From the NCBI GenBank assembly GCA_035570275.1, contig DATMNI010000435.1, positions 1-27,466 of the forward strand: a stretch of 27,466 nt of DNA. Reading direction: 5' to 3'. This stretch comes from DATMNI01 sp035570275 (GTDB taxonomy: Bacteria > Acidobacteriota > Terriglobia > Bryobacterales > Bryobacteraceae). Positions 1-8,203 of the stretch are shown one piece after another. The notes beneath the pieces were generated by a model. The model was given only the letters and a program-made list of their open reading frames with translations. It searched no databases and had not been told where the DNA came from. How positions within the stretch are numbered: the stretch's first letter is position 1; each line of letters starts with the position of its first letter. The position numbers and the translations under genes were made by a program.

Positions 1-152
1 AACGAAGGAAACCGATGAGAACGTCCCTCTCAGTTCGCCTGGATTGCGCCATTTTGCGGATCGATGGCATCGACCCAGTGCCACATCGCATCTCTGGAAC
101 GCGGCTGCCGTTCGATGAACTCTCGAATCCGCCTCTCGGTCACGATCCTCAC
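1..152 (-). pseudogene. HigB-like mRNA interferase toxin, frameshifted, runs off the left edge
   Basis: Read on the minus strand from GTG at 152, the frame gives MRIVTERRIREFIERQP and then RSRDAMWHWVDAI. This is the characteristic N-terminus of HigB-family (RelE-fold) toxins: MRI, a basic stretch, REF/KEF, then a W-containing helix. After about residue 34 the frame diverges and stops with TGA at 30-32. In the next frame the codons read KMAQSRRTERDVLIGFLR, which resembles the usual continuation of the family (W-x-T-P-x-D-V then an aromatic), so a one-base frameshift near position 60-75 is likely. The HigA antitoxin would lie beyond the window. Families of this type are ribosome-dependent RNases; this copy is probably inactive. 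It was identified by family memory only, without a search. Confidence 0.5.
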
Positions 153-155
153 ATT

Positions 156-182
156 CTCAGGTTCCCATGGAGGGAACCTGAG
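156..182 (-). promoter_or_regulatory. Perfect 11-bp inverted repeat just upstream of the HigB-like start
   Basis: CTCAGGTTCCC (156-166) and GGGAACCTGAG (172-182) are exact reverse complements around a 5-nt centre. The left arm ends 3 bases before the GTG of the HigB-like frame. HigA-type antitoxins bind palindromes in their own promoter, so this is a candidate autoregulatory operator. A hairpin occluding the ribosome site is the alternative. Confidence 0.5.
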
Positions 183-257
183 GGTCAAGTGATGCAGACT
201 TATTTCGCACGGTTCTCCAATGGATGCTGAGAAACCCGCGCACCAACATCACACGAA

Positions 258-332
258 TTAGCTTAGACCCAACTGGACCGCCTGGAAACTGAGCTGAGGC
301 GTATTCCGCGTGGTCGTCCATCGGACGCGCAT
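258..332 (-). pseudogene. ParE-like toxin stub
   Basis: An ATG at 332 overlaps the stop of the ParD-like antitoxin as TGATG, the usual ParD-ParE coupling. The frame begins MRVRWTTT, the familiar first strand of RelE/ParE toxins. It then loses any resemblance and stops at TAA (258-260) after 24 codons. A ParE toxin is normally about 90-105 residues, and the remaining 100 bp before the HigB-like gene cannot hold the rest. I read this as the 5' relic of a deleted or decayed toxin. Confidence 0.4.
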
Positions 333-556
333 CAGGACCGGAACACCTGCGCAACGCGTTCAACAACTTCCTCGTGCTCCAAGAGTTCGCCCCGGCGGGC
401 GGCGGCCCGCCCTACCTCAACGGCCTCAATGAAGCGCGCGTCATATTCAAGCATACGTTCAACGGCTTCCTCTACGAGTTGGGCGGTTGCCTTGCCGGTA
501 CGTATGGCGGCGTCCCGAAGCCGGGCTTCTGTGCCCGGTGAAAAGTGGACTTCCAT
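332..556 (-). CDS. ParD-like ribbon-helix-helix antitoxin
   Basis: The product is a 74-residue protein beginning MEVHFSPGTEARLRDAA, followed by a helix (TAQLVEEAVERMLEYDARF) and a charged C-terminal tail. This is the pattern of short ParD/CopG-type antitoxins: a beta-strand for DNA binding, two helices, and a disordered toxin-binding tail rich in Glu and Arg. The start is supported by AGGAAG about 7 bases upstream of ATG. The toxin partner that should follow is reduced to a stub overlapping the stop codon, so this antitoxin is effectively an orphan. Such proteins bind toxin and repress their own promoter. Family assignment is by motif pattern only. Confidence 0.7.
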   Translation of the reverse strand: MEVHFSPGTEARLRDAAIRTGKATAQLVEEAVERMLEYDARFIEAVEVGRAAARRGELLEHEEVVERVAQVFRS

Positions 557-661
557 GGGAATCTTCCTGGTCTCGATCCGCTTGACTACTCCGAGTATAG
601 CGGTTGCCGCGACGCCAGCTCACCGGCTCGATTCAAACGTGTTGGCTGGTGCGGCTCTCGC

Positions 662-1675
662 CTACTTCCCGTACTTCTTCTCGAACCCATTCCGGCTATT
701 CACCACCGTGAATCCCCCATCCTTCCGGGCCGTCAACAGAATCCAATTCCCCTCGCAGCGCTCGCTTGAGTTGGCGATGAACCCCTCCGCCGCGTTGTGC
801 GCCTTGTCGTTGGCCAGCGCCCGGTGCAGTTGCCACAAATCCAGCAGTCCCGGCGAATCGTGAATCGTCTGCCAGGCCGGCTCGGCGCCCCCCGTGTTCG
901 GCCCGTTGTTCATGATCGCCACTTTGGGGTGCAGCGCCCAAACCATCTGCGGCGAACCCGACGTTTTCTTGCCGTGGTGTGTAGTCATGTAGACGTCCAC
1001 GGTGCCCAGTTTGTTCACCGGGCACGCCAGATCGTGCTCCTGGTTCCAGTACAGGTCGCCCAGATCCACCAGCCGGAAATTGCCGTACGTAATCACCATC
1101 CCGATGGAGTGCGCATTCTCTCCGCTGTCGGGTTTGATCGCCTCGTAACTCGAACAGGTCGAATTCCGCTGGCCCGCTCCCGGCAGCGGCTGATCGATGG
1201 CACGGCCCGCCGCCGTCACCACGTCCACCTGGATGCCCGGGACCGGAATCCGGTCGCCGGCCTTCACTACCAGGTGGTTGCCCTTTTTGCGCACCGACAG
1301 GTAGGCTGAGTAGTCGGCCTGCACGTCCTTCACCGTCTCGAAACTTTCGCCGTGGTCCACGAAATTGCGGATCGGCAGCTTGGCCGCCAGTTGCGGAACG
1401 CCGCCCACGTGGTCCTTGTGATAGTGCGTGATCACCAGGTAGTCGATCAGTTTGACGCCCGCCGCCTTTGCCGCCGCGGCAATGCGGTCCGCGTCACGGT
1501 TGCCGAACCCGGCGTAGCCCGCGTCCACCAGCACGGATTCGCCCGACGGCGAAACGTACAGCGTAGCCTTCCCGCCCTCCACATCGATGGCGTAAACTTG
1601 CAACCCATCCGCCCCATAGAGCGGAGTGAGCGCGGCGAACAGTATGGCAGCGATCCAGACTCGCATTCTCATCAT
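662..1675 (-). CDS. Exported metallo-beta-lactamase-fold hydrolase (ComEC/Rec2-like MBL domain)
   Basis: This 337-residue protein has an N-terminal signal peptide (MMRMRVWIAAILFAALTPLYGA). The MBL signature THYHKDHVGG lies at residues 83-92, a later Asp is in VDLGDLYWN, and a His pair is in TTHHGKKTSG. Together these give the metal ligands of a di-zinc MBL fold. The architecture (QVYAIDVEGGKATLYVSPSGES near the N-terminus) matches the stand-alone ComEC/Rec2-like MBL proteins common in Acidobacteria, with no transmembrane channel part. Substrate is unknown; a phosphodiester or nucleic-acid-related substrate is possible from family relatives. Three in-frame ATGs occupy the start, at 1675, 1672 and 1666. 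The gene is divergent from the GHMP kinase with under 40 bp between starts, so the two promoters must overlap. Confidence 0.85.
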   Translation of the reverse strand: MMRMRVWIAAILFAALTPLYGADGLQVYAIDVEGGKATLYVSPSGESVLVDAGYAGFGNRDADRIAAAAKAAGVKLIDYLVITHYHKDHVGGVPQLAAKLPIRNFVDHGESFETVKDVQADYSAYLSVRKKGNHLVVKAGDRIPVPGIQVDVVTAAGRAIDQPLPGAGQRNSTCSSYEAIKPDSGENAHSIGMVITYGNFRLVDLGDLYWNQEHDLACPVNKLGTVDVYMTTHHGKKTSGSPQMVWALHPKVAIMNNGPNTGGAEPAWQTIHDSPGLLDLWQLHRALANDKAHNAAEGFIANSSERCEGNWILLTARKDGGFTVVNSRNGFEKKYGK

Positions 1676-1711
1676 TGTCGCGTATTCTAAAGGTTGCCAA
1701 ATTACGATTCA

Positions 1712-2872
1712 ATGACAGCCGAAGCCGCCGCGCAGCTCTCCAGGCACTTCGGCGCCGCCGGCCAGATTCACAGCCTCGCCGCACCCGGCCGCGTCAACCT
1801 CATCGGCGAGCACATCGATTATCACGGCCTTCCGGTCCTGCCGATGGCCCTTCGCCGGTCCATCCGCGTGGCCTTTCGGGCAAGAACCGATGGCCTCATC
1901 CGTGCCGCCAGTTCCGAACGATATGGCATCCGCGAATTCCAGTGGACCCCGGGCCTGGTCCCTGCCGCCGCGGGCGACTGGGAGAACTACTTGCGAGCGG
2001 CCGCCGAAGCCGTGGGCCGCAAATGGGGCGTCGGTCACGGAGTGGATGCCGCCATCGTCTCCGACCTCCCGCCTGCCGCCGGTCTCTCCTCTTCGTCCGC
2101 TCTGATCGTGGCCTTCACCCTGGCCCTGCTGCGCGCCAACTCCATTACAGCCAGCTTCGAAGAACTCATGGAGGTGCTGCCCAAAGGCGAGCATTTCGTC
2201 GGCACTCGCGGAGGAGGCATGGACCACGCCGCTTCCCTCGCCTCCCGTGAGGGTTGCGCCTCGCTGATTGGCTTCGTTCCGCTCTCCGTGCGCACCATTC
2301 GGGTTCCGCCGGACTGGGCGTTCCTGGTGGCCCACAGCCTCCACACCGCCGAAAAGTCAGGGGCACTGCGCGCCGAATACAACGCCCGCCGCACCGCCGG
2401 AACTGAGGCCCTCAAACGCCTCCATTTCCCTTCCTATGCCGAGGCCATCCAAGGCCGAACGTACGCGGACCTGGAAGCCATGACCCGCGACAATGCGTTC
2501 CTGCACGTTGCCGGCGAAGCGCTGCGAGTGCAAGATGCCGTGGCCGCCATGGAACGTGACGACGCCCTCGCCTTCGGCCGCCTCCTGCTGGAGTCCCATG
2601 CCAGCCTGCGTGACCGCCTCAACGTGAGTTGCCCGCCGCTCGATCGCCTGGTCGCAGCCGCCATGGATTCCGGCGCGCTCGGCGCCCGGCTCACCGGCGC
2701 GGGCTTCGGTGGTTGCGCCGTAGTTCTGTGCCGCCAGCTCGAACGTCCCACCGTGCGCGCCGGCCTGCAGGCCCGCTTCTACGCGAGCCATCCCGAGTTC
2801 GATGCGGATCAGCACCTGATCGACGCCGAACCCGGTCCCGGCGCGCTCAGCTTTCGTGGTGCAGGTTGGTAA
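1712..2872 (+). CDS. Galactokinase-like GHMP-family sugar kinase
   Basis: The frame carries all three GHMP motifs. PGRVNLIGEHIDYHG is the galactokinase signature with the sugar-binding Glu-His-x-Asp, LPPAAGLSSSSAL is the phosphate-binding loop, and LTGAGFGGCAVVL is motif 3. The segment GTRGGGMDHAAS holds the catalytic Asp and resembles the GALK2/N-acetylgalactosamine kinase version more than the bacterial galactokinase CG-x-MDQ form, so GalNAc or another galactose derivative is a possible substrate. The predicted reaction is ATP-dependent phosphorylation at C1 in the cytoplasm. About 386 residues is normal length. A TTG at 1694 in the same frame would add six residues; neither start has a clear Shine-Dalgarno. 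No other Leloir-pathway gene is nearby. Confidence 0.88.
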   Translation: MTAEAAAQLSRHFGAAGQIHSLAAPGRVNLIGEHIDYHGLPVLPMALRRSIRVAFRARTDGLIRAASSERYGIREFQWTPGLVPAAAGDWENYLRAAAEAVGRKWGVGHGVDAAIVSDLPPAAGLSSSSALIVAFTLALLRANSITASFEELMEVLPKGEHFVGTRGGGMDHAASLASREGCASLIGFVPLSVRTIRVPPDWAFLVAHSLHTAEKSGALRAEYNARRTAGTEALKRLHFPSYAEAIQGRTYADLEAMTRDNAFLHVAGEALRVQDAVAAMERDDALAFGRLLLESHASLRDRLNVSCPPLDRLVAAAMDSGALGARLTGAGFGGCAVVLCRQLERPTVRAGLQARFYASHPEFDADQHLIDAEPGPGALSFRGAGW

Positions 2873-2876
2873 CCTG
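2862..2876. repeat. Palindrome of the CAGGTTGSTAACCTG type, overlapping a gene end
   Basis: CAGGTT-GGT-AACCTG is a perfect 6-bp stem with a 3-nt loop. The TAA stop of the kinase gene (2870-2872) lies inside it, so the last residues GAGW are encoded by the repeat. The same element, with loop GCT, recurs at 24756-24770 and in shortened form at 13421-13431. Confidence 0.6.
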
Positions 2877-2921
2877 GAGCGTCGGGATAAACCGGCGTGA
2901 AGTAGTGAATGAAAGAGCCGC

Positions 2922-4310
2922 TTACTGGCGGCTCATGTATTTGTCGTAAAGCCGGGTCTGCTTGTTCACCAACGGGATTTCCTTGCCCTTGATGAAGAGG
3001 TATTTAACCTGCGTCCGGACTTCCAGCGGGTCACCCGTGGTGACCATCAGATCCGCCCACTTGCCTTTCTCCACCGAGCCAATCTCGTTCGCACTGCCCC
3101 AGATCTGGGCGGCGTTGATCGTGACGGCCTTCAACGCCTCGTCGTAAGGTAGCCCAAACGCTACTGCCGTGGCCGCCTGGTAGGGTAGGTTGCGGATGAA
3201 CTCGTTGTTGAACGTGCCGAAGGCGAACTTCACGCCGGCCTTGTATGCCTCGGCGGGCTGTGTGAAGGCTTCATCGTATGGATCGTCCTCCGCGTCCGGC
3301 AGCGCCAGAACGCGGCCCAGAATGACTGGAATGTTCTTGGCTTTCAACTCCGGCCCGGCCTTGGCGACATCCCGCGGCTGCAGGATCACGATCCTCACCC
3401 GCTGCTGGGCGGCGAAGGCGATGGCATCGTGAATGGCGCCGGCCCGGCTGGCCGAGACCCCCAGGGGGACCGTACCCTCGAGAACCGGCAGCATCGCTTC
3501 CATCTTGAGGTCGGGCTTGAAGCCGTCCATTTTGAGATCGGGCTTGGAGCCCGGCTTGAAGTCCGCGGCGTGGGCGGCTTTCTCCTTTTGATATTGGCGC
3601 GCCTGGTCGAAGAATTCGTTGAGCCTGGCGATCTGCTGGTCGTAGGTCCGCTTGGCCTGGGTATAGCTGCCGCCCACCGCGCCGGGAATCATCTCCAGAA
3701 CCGAATCGGGAATTGCACCGCCGCGGCCGCCGCGACCGCCCATGCTCGGGAAGATCAGGTGCATGGCCGCGGAACGGTTGATCGTCATGTCCTCCCAAGT
3801 CCAGCCATCGGTGTGGATCAGGGCGGCCTGGCCCGAGATCAGCTGCCGCTCGCCGCCGCCGAATCGCCCGCCACCACCGCCACCGCCGCCCGACGACGGG
3901 AAGGTCATCACGCTGGTAATGCCATTGACCCGCACCACCTGGAAATGCTCACTCTCCGGGTTGACCGCAACCACCGCCCGGAGTTGCGGCATCAGCTCGC
4001 CTAGTTCCCCGGTGTCCACTGTCTCGCGCACCGCCGAAACCTCGGAGAGGCCCAACTCGGTGCCGGAATCGATCATGCCCGGATAGACGCGCAGGCCCTT
4101 GCCCTCTACCACGCGCACACCCTTTGCCGGCACGAGTTTGGCGCCGATATCGGCGATCTTGCCGTCCTGAATCAGAACCGAGACGCCCTTCATCTCCGCG
4201 CCCGTCACCGGGTAAACGTCGGCGTTGCGAATCACCAGCGTGTTGTCGGAAGCTGCCAGGGCGGCACTGCCGGCCAGCCCACAACCGATCAGAATTCCGA
4301 GCCCTCTCAT
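2922..4310 (-). CDS. Amidohydrolase-family protein lacking the metal-binding histidines (third of three coupled genes)
   Basis: The 462-residue exported protein has a short signal peptide (MRGLGILIGCGLAGSAALAA). The family's N-terminal beta-sandwich follows (NTLVIRNADVYPV, DGKIADIGAKLVPA), and the C-terminus carries the hallmark GSVEKGKWADLMV. Where active members have a His-x-His after G-x-I-D, this one reads GMIDSGTELG, and the positions of the later ligands read LQPRD and GTFNN. The metal centre therefore appears lost although the fold is kept. A glycine tract (eight in a row near residue 145) and a second Gly/Arg-rich patch suggest flexible loops. The start ATG overlaps the stop of the preceding amidohydrolase by four bases (ATGA). 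It may be a structural partner of its active neighbour; this is inference. Confidence 0.85.
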   Translation of the reverse strand: MRGLGILIGCGLAGSAALAASDNTLVIRNADVYPVTGAEMKGVSVLIQDGKIADIGAKLVPAKGVRVVEGKGLRVYPGMIDSGTELGLSEVSAVRETVDTGELGELMPQLRAVVAVNPESEHFQVVRVNGITSVMTFPSSGGGGGGGGRFGGGERQLISGQAALIHTDGWTWEDMTINRSAAMHLIFPSMGGRGGRGGAIPDSVLEMIPGAVGGSYTQAKRTYDQQIARLNEFFDQARQYQKEKAAHAADFKPGSKPDLKMDGFKPDLKMEAMLPVLEGTVPLGVSASRAGAIHDAIAFAAQQRVRIVILQPRDVAKAGPELKAKNIPVILGRVLALPDAEDDPYDEAFTQPAEAYKAGVKFAFGTFNNEFIRNLPYQAATAVAFGLPYDEALKAVTINAAQIWGSANEIGSVEKGKWADLMVTTGDPLEVRTQVKYLFIKGKEIPLVNKQTRLYDKYMSRQ

Positions 4311-5653
4311 TGTCCCTGCCTCCTGGTGGGCGCCGTCTGCGGCCGCTGCTGATTCTGCTTTTCCTTGTCGATCAGCTTCTGTTTCTCGGCCTGCCTGGCG
4401 GCCCGTCCGGTCACTTCGTTGTCGCGGTCGAAGTAGATGTTGCCATCGATCAGCACCTTCTGGACCTTGGCGTAATCCGACAGCGGAAACTTATCGTAGA
4501 TCACCAGGTCCGCGTCTTTGCCTACTTCGATGGAACCGACGCGATTGTCGATTCCCAATTGCTTGGCCGGGTTCAACGTCACCATGGCCAGGGCTTCGGT
4601 CTCGCTCAGCCCGCCGTACTTCATGGCCTTGCCGGCTTCGGTGTTGAGATGGCGCATCAGTTCGGCATCGTCGCTATTCAGGCTCACCACTACGCCCTTC
4701 TTCTGCATGATGGCGGCGTTGTACGGAATGGCGTCGAAGGCTTCCATTTTGTACGACCACCAATCGCTGAACGTGGAGGCGCCGGCGCCATGGGCGGCGA
4801 TTTCCTTGGCCACCTTGTAGCCTTCCAGCACATGCTGCAAGGTGCGGATCTTGAATCCGTAGTCGTCCGCCACGCGCAGCATCATGAGGATTTCGTCGGC
4901 GCGGTAGCAGTGCACGTGAACGTAGCGCTTGCCTTCGAGCACTTCCTTGAGCGCCTCCAGCTTGAGGTCTATGCGCGGCGGAATGGGATGCTCGCCTTTG
5001 GCCACCCGGGCGTCATAAGCGTCCCACCCGGCCTTGTAGACTTTGGTTTCGTTGAAGGCCTCGCGGATGGTGTCCTCCACTCCCATGCGGGTGGCGGGAT
5101 AGCGCGCTTGTACGGTGGTGGGGGCGCCGCGCCCGCCCACCGGGTTGCCGGCGCGCTTGGGGTTCTCGCCGAGCGCGAACTTGATGCCCGGGGTTGCGCC
5201 CTCAAAGATCATTCCCTGCGCATCTTTGCCCCAGCGCATTTTGAGCGGTAGCGTTTTTCCGCCGATCGCGTTGGCCGAGCCGTGGAGAATGTTGGCGGTG
5301 GTGACGCCGCCCGCCAGCGCACGGTAGATGGCGATGTCCTCGGGGTTGATAATGTCCCTGATATCCACCATCGAAGACACCGAGACGCTGCCTTCATTGA
5401 TGCCGCCATCGCCGGCGATGTGGGAGTGACAATCGATGATTCCGGGAATCACGTACTGGCCCGCGGCGTCGATGATTTTCGCGTCCGCCGGTTCCATGAC
5501 CTTCTCGCCCACCTCCGCGATCTTGCCGTCCTTCACTACAATCGAGCCCTTCAACGTGCCCTTAGCCACGGTCATGACGGTGGCGTTGCGAATCACGTAA
5601 GTCTCGGCGCTCAGCGGCGCCAGAACCAGCAGTGCTGTGAGCAGCAGTCTCAT
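4307..5653 (-). CDS. Amidohydrolase with intact metal site (imidazolonepropionase-like), middle of three coupled genes
   Basis: The 448-residue protein begins with a signal peptide (MRLLLTALLVLAPLSAETYV), so it acts outside the cytoplasm. The catalytic set of the amidohydrolase superfamily is complete: GIIDCHSHIAG supplies His-x-His, VHVHCYRADE and RTLQHVLEG supply the later histidines, and VVSLNSDDAE the catalytic Asp. The C-terminal VGSIEVGKDADLVIY is typical of the imidazolonepropionase/dipeptidase-like branch. The substrate is unknown, probably a cyclic amide or a dipeptide. It overlaps both neighbours by four bases (ATGA at 5650-5653 and 4307-4310), so the three products are likely made in fixed ratio. 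The C-terminal tail is rich in Gln, Lys and Arg. Confidence 0.9.
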   Translation of the reverse strand: MRLLLTALLVLAPLSAETYVIRNATVMTVAKGTLKGSIVVKDGKIAEVGEKVMEPADAKIIDAAGQYVIPGIIDCHSHIAGDGGINEGSVSVSSMVDIRDIINPEDIAIYRALAGGVTTANILHGSANAIGGKTLPLKMRWGKDAQGMIFEGATPGIKFALGENPKRAGNPVGGRGAPTTVQARYPATRMGVEDTIREAFNETKVYKAGWDAYDARVAKGEHPIPPRIDLKLEALKEVLEGKRYVHVHCYRADEILMMLRVADDYGFKIRTLQHVLEGYKVAKEIAAHGAGASTFSDWWSYKMEAFDAIPYNAAIMQKKGVVVSLNSDDAELMRHLNTEAGKAMKYGGLSETEALAMVTLNPAKQLGIDNRVGSIEVGKDADLVIYDKFPLSDYAKVQKVLIDGNIYFDRDNEVTGRAARQAEKQKLIDKEKQNQQRPQTAPTRRQGQ

Positions 5654-7062
5654 TGGTTCACCCCCGGATTGTCAGTCACCGCGCCGCGGCCTCCCGTGGG
5701 AGCCGCATCCGGCGCCGGCGTATACTTTCTGCCGTCCACCAGAACCATCTCCACCTTGGTTCGGTCGTCGAAGATGTCGCCGCGGGTCACCACCAGGTTG
5801 CCGATCTTGCCCTTCTCGATGCTGCCCAGGCGATCCGCCACGCCATAGATTTCAGCGGGAGACAGCGTGAGCGCCCGCAGCGCCCTATCGCGCGGCAGGC
5901 CGGCGTCAATCGCTTTCTTGACGGCACGCTGCAGATCGCGCGCCTGGTCCAGTCCGTCGGAGTAAAATGCGTACTTCACACCGGCAGACTCCAGCACCAT
6001 GGGCGCGCTGGCAGCCTGGTCGCGGGTTGCAAGCGTGCGCATGCTTTCGACGTCTTCGGGGTCGGCGTCGCGCGGTTTCTCCGGCCAGTGCATGCTCAGC
6101 AGCACCGGCGTATTGTATTTCTTCAGAAGCGCCGCCGCTTCGGGACGAAAAGTTTCGCGCCCGCCATAGAGAATCGCCGGCTGTTTCAGTTCCGCCGCGA
6201 AGCGCAGCATGCGGTCGATCTCCACTAGTCTGTTCGCGGGCAGCAGAATGCGCTTGGATTCGAGCACCCCTTCGAGCGCCCGGTCATACGCGGGCCGCTC
6301 CATGCCGCGCGGATCCTTGGCGTAGGCGTCCTTTACCAACTGATAGTGCGCCGCATCCAGGTAGATTTGGCGAATGTAAGCGAAGTAGCCCATGAGCGAA
6401 CTGGGAAACCCGCCGACCATCCCACCGCCGCCACCGCCGGCCCGCGTGACGGAAATGTACTGGCCCAGGGCAGGCGCCAACACCATATCGCCAGGCCTTT
6501 CCCCGGACAGCAGGTTGATCATCGCTCCCTGGCCGGCGAAGATGCCCCGCGTTGGAAATGTGGCGGCCGTGGTGAAGCCTGCGCTGCGCGCCGTTTCGAT
6601 GCGCCGGTCGGTGGCCGACACTTCATCGGCGATCTTCAGCCAACTGGTGGTGGAGGGCCGGTCCTCGGGGCCGCGGGCGCGCGGTTCGGCCGCCGGAGCC
6701 ATGGCCGGGGCGCCTGGCGAGTTCGGTGTGGCGGGGGCAGGCGTGGTGGTCCCGCGCCCTCCGCGGCCGGCGGTCGTAGCCGTCGAGGCGGTCGCCGCAC
6801 CCGTTTGGCCCCACGTGCTGAGGCCATCGATCAAGCCGGGATAAACCGTGAGTCCTTCGCCGTCTACGACCATCGCATCGGCGGGGACCAGAACATTCTC
6901 TCCCACCGCTTCGATCAATCCGTTGCGAACCACCACCGTGCCCTTGGCAATCGCGGGCCCGCTGACGGTCACAATTCTCGCGTTGCGTATGGCCACCGCC
7001 GGGCGTGGCTGGGCGGCGGCAAACGCGCAACACAGGAGCAGCGCAGTTACTGTTTTTTTCAT
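5650..7062 (-). CDS. Amidohydrolase-family protein lacking the metal-binding histidines (first of three coupled genes)
   Basis: The 470-residue protein has a signal peptide (MKKTVTALLLCCAFAAAQ). The family sandwich domain is visible (VAIRNARIVTVSG, NGLIEAVGENVLVPADA), as is the C-terminal DRLGSIEKGKIGNLVV. In place of His-x-His it reads GLIDGLSTWGQ, followed by a 45-residue Ala/Pro/Thr/Gly-rich insertion. A residual YSDGLD matches the Asp-containing strand, and SMHWP has one histidine. Catalysis by the usual metal mechanism is unlikely. It is first in the operon, and its start lies 97 bp from the divergent purM start. A Gly-rich loop (six in a row near residue 213) parallels that in the third gene, suggesting these two are closer paralogues of each other than of the active middle gene. 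Confidence 0.85.
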   Translation of the reverse strand: MKKTVTALLLCCAFAAAQPRPAVAIRNARIVTVSGPAIAKGTVVVRNGLIEAVGENVLVPADAMVVDGEGLTVYPGLIDGLSTWGQTGAATASTATTAGRGGRGTTTPAPATPNSPGAPAMAPAAEPRARGPEDRPSTTSWLKIADEVSATDRRIETARSAGFTTAATFPTRGIFAGQGAMINLLSGERPGDMVLAPALGQYISVTRAGGGGGGMVGGFPSSLMGYFAYIRQIYLDAAHYQLVKDAYAKDPRGMERPAYDRALEGVLESKRILLPANRLVEIDRMLRFAAELKQPAILYGGRETFRPEAAALLKKYNTPVLLSMHWPEKPRDADPEDVESMRTLATRDQAASAPMVLESAGVKYAFYSDGLDQARDLQRAVKKAIDAGLPRDRALRALTLSPAEIYGVADRLGSIEKGKIGNLVVTRGDIFDDRTKVEMVLVDGRKYTPAPDAAPTGGRGAVTDNPGVNQ

Positions 7063-7159
7063 AGAGACACTATTCTCCTCCTGGCGTCGGCAGGGCCGTT
7101 CAGGTTACTGAAGGAAAGCTCTGGAACTGTAGAAGAGATTCTACGCCGTATACTGGGAT

Positions 7160-8203
7160 TTGTCTACTCGCAAGCCTGTCCGCTACCGCGATGCCGGCGT
7201 GGATATCGACGAAGCCGATCGCGCTGTCGCCGCCATCAAGAAGCTCGCCCGCCAGACCTTCACCCCCGGCGTGCTCACCGATATCGGAAGCTTCGGCGCC
7301 ATGTATCGGCTCGCCGAATTCCGCCGGGCGGTGCTGGTGAGTTCGGCCGATGGTGTGGGCACCAAGCTGAAGGTCGCCTTCCTCACCGGCCGCCATGGCA
7401 CCGTGGGCGAAGACCTGGTAAACCACTGCGTGAACGATATCGCCGTGCAGGGCGCCGTGCCGCTGTTTTTTCTGGACTACTTTGCGGTCGGCAAGCTGGA
7501 CGCCGATGTGGCCGCCGCCGTGGTCTCCGGAATTGCGCGCGGCTGCCGCCAAAACGGCTGTGCGCTGATCGGCGGAGAAACGGCGGAGATGCCCGGCCTC
7601 TACGCCGAATCCGAATACGATCTGGCCGGGTTTATCGTCGGCGCCGCCGAGCGATCGGAGCTGATCACGGGCAAGACCATTCGCGCCGGGGACGCGCTGC
7701 TGGCGCTACCCTCCACCGGGCTGCACACCAACGGCTACTCGCTGGCCCGCAAGCTGCTCTTCGACCGGGCGGGCTACGGCCCCAAGACGCTGCTGGCGGA
7801 AGTGGGCACGACCGTGGGCGACGCGCTGCTGGCCGTGCACCGCAGCTACCTGAAACCAATCCGCGCGCTGCTGGCGGCCAGGCTGCTGAAGGGCGCGGCG
7901 CACATCACCGGCGGCGGCATCACCGACAACACGCCGCGCATGTTGCCGAAAGCGTTCGGCGCGGCCATTGACACCGCGTCGTGGCGGATTCCGCCATTGT
8001 TCGAGCTCTTGCGCCACATCGGCAACATTCCGGATGACGATTACCGGCGCACGTTGAACCTTGGGGTGGGGATGATCCTGGCGGTCCCGGCGCGCGGCGT
8101 GGCGCGAGCGGAGGCCGTGATGTCCAGGTTGGGCGAATCGCCATTCCGCATCGGCGAGGTGGTGGCCCGCAAACGCGGCCGGCCCCGGGTGGAGTACAGA
8201 TGA
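7160..8203 (+). CDS. purM: Phosphoribosylformylglycinamidine cyclo-ligase (AIR synthetase)
   Basis: The 347-residue protein matches PurM throughout. RYRDAGVDIDEADRAV is at the N-terminus, SADGVGTKLKVAF and HCVNDIAVQGAVPLFFLDY are the ATP-grasp-like core, GGETAEMPG is the signature loop, and GLHTNGYSLAR and ITGGGITDNTPRMLP follow. It closes the imidazole ring in step five of purine synthesis: FGAM + ATP to AIR, in the cytoplasm. The start is TTG, chosen because translation from it gives the standard PurM N-terminus and no ATG is available. Its stop overlaps the purN start by four bases (ATGA), so the two are coupled as in the enterobacterial purMN operon. Confidence 0.97.
   Translation: MSTRKPVRYRDAGVDIDEADRAVAAIKKLARQTFTPGVLTDIGSFGAMYRLAEFRRAVLVSSADGVGTKLKVAFLTGRHGTVGEDLVNHCVNDIAVQGAVPLFFLDYFAVGKLDADVAAAVVSGIARGCRQNGCALIGGETAEMPGLYAESEYDLAGFIVGAAERSELITGKTIRAGDALLALPSTGLHTNGYSLARKLLFDRAGYGPKTLLAEVGTTVGDALLAVHRSYLKPIRALLAARLLKGAAHITGGGITDNTPRMLPKAFGAAIDTASWRIPPLFELLRHIGNIPDDDYRRTLNLGVGMILAVPARGVARAEAVMSRLGESPFRIGEVVARKRGRPRVEYR

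Noticed and set aside
6346..7971. 541-codon plus-strand frame across the divergent promoter of purM
   Set aside because: It overlaps the first amidohydrolase antisense and purM in another frame, and the product is Arg-rich without domains.
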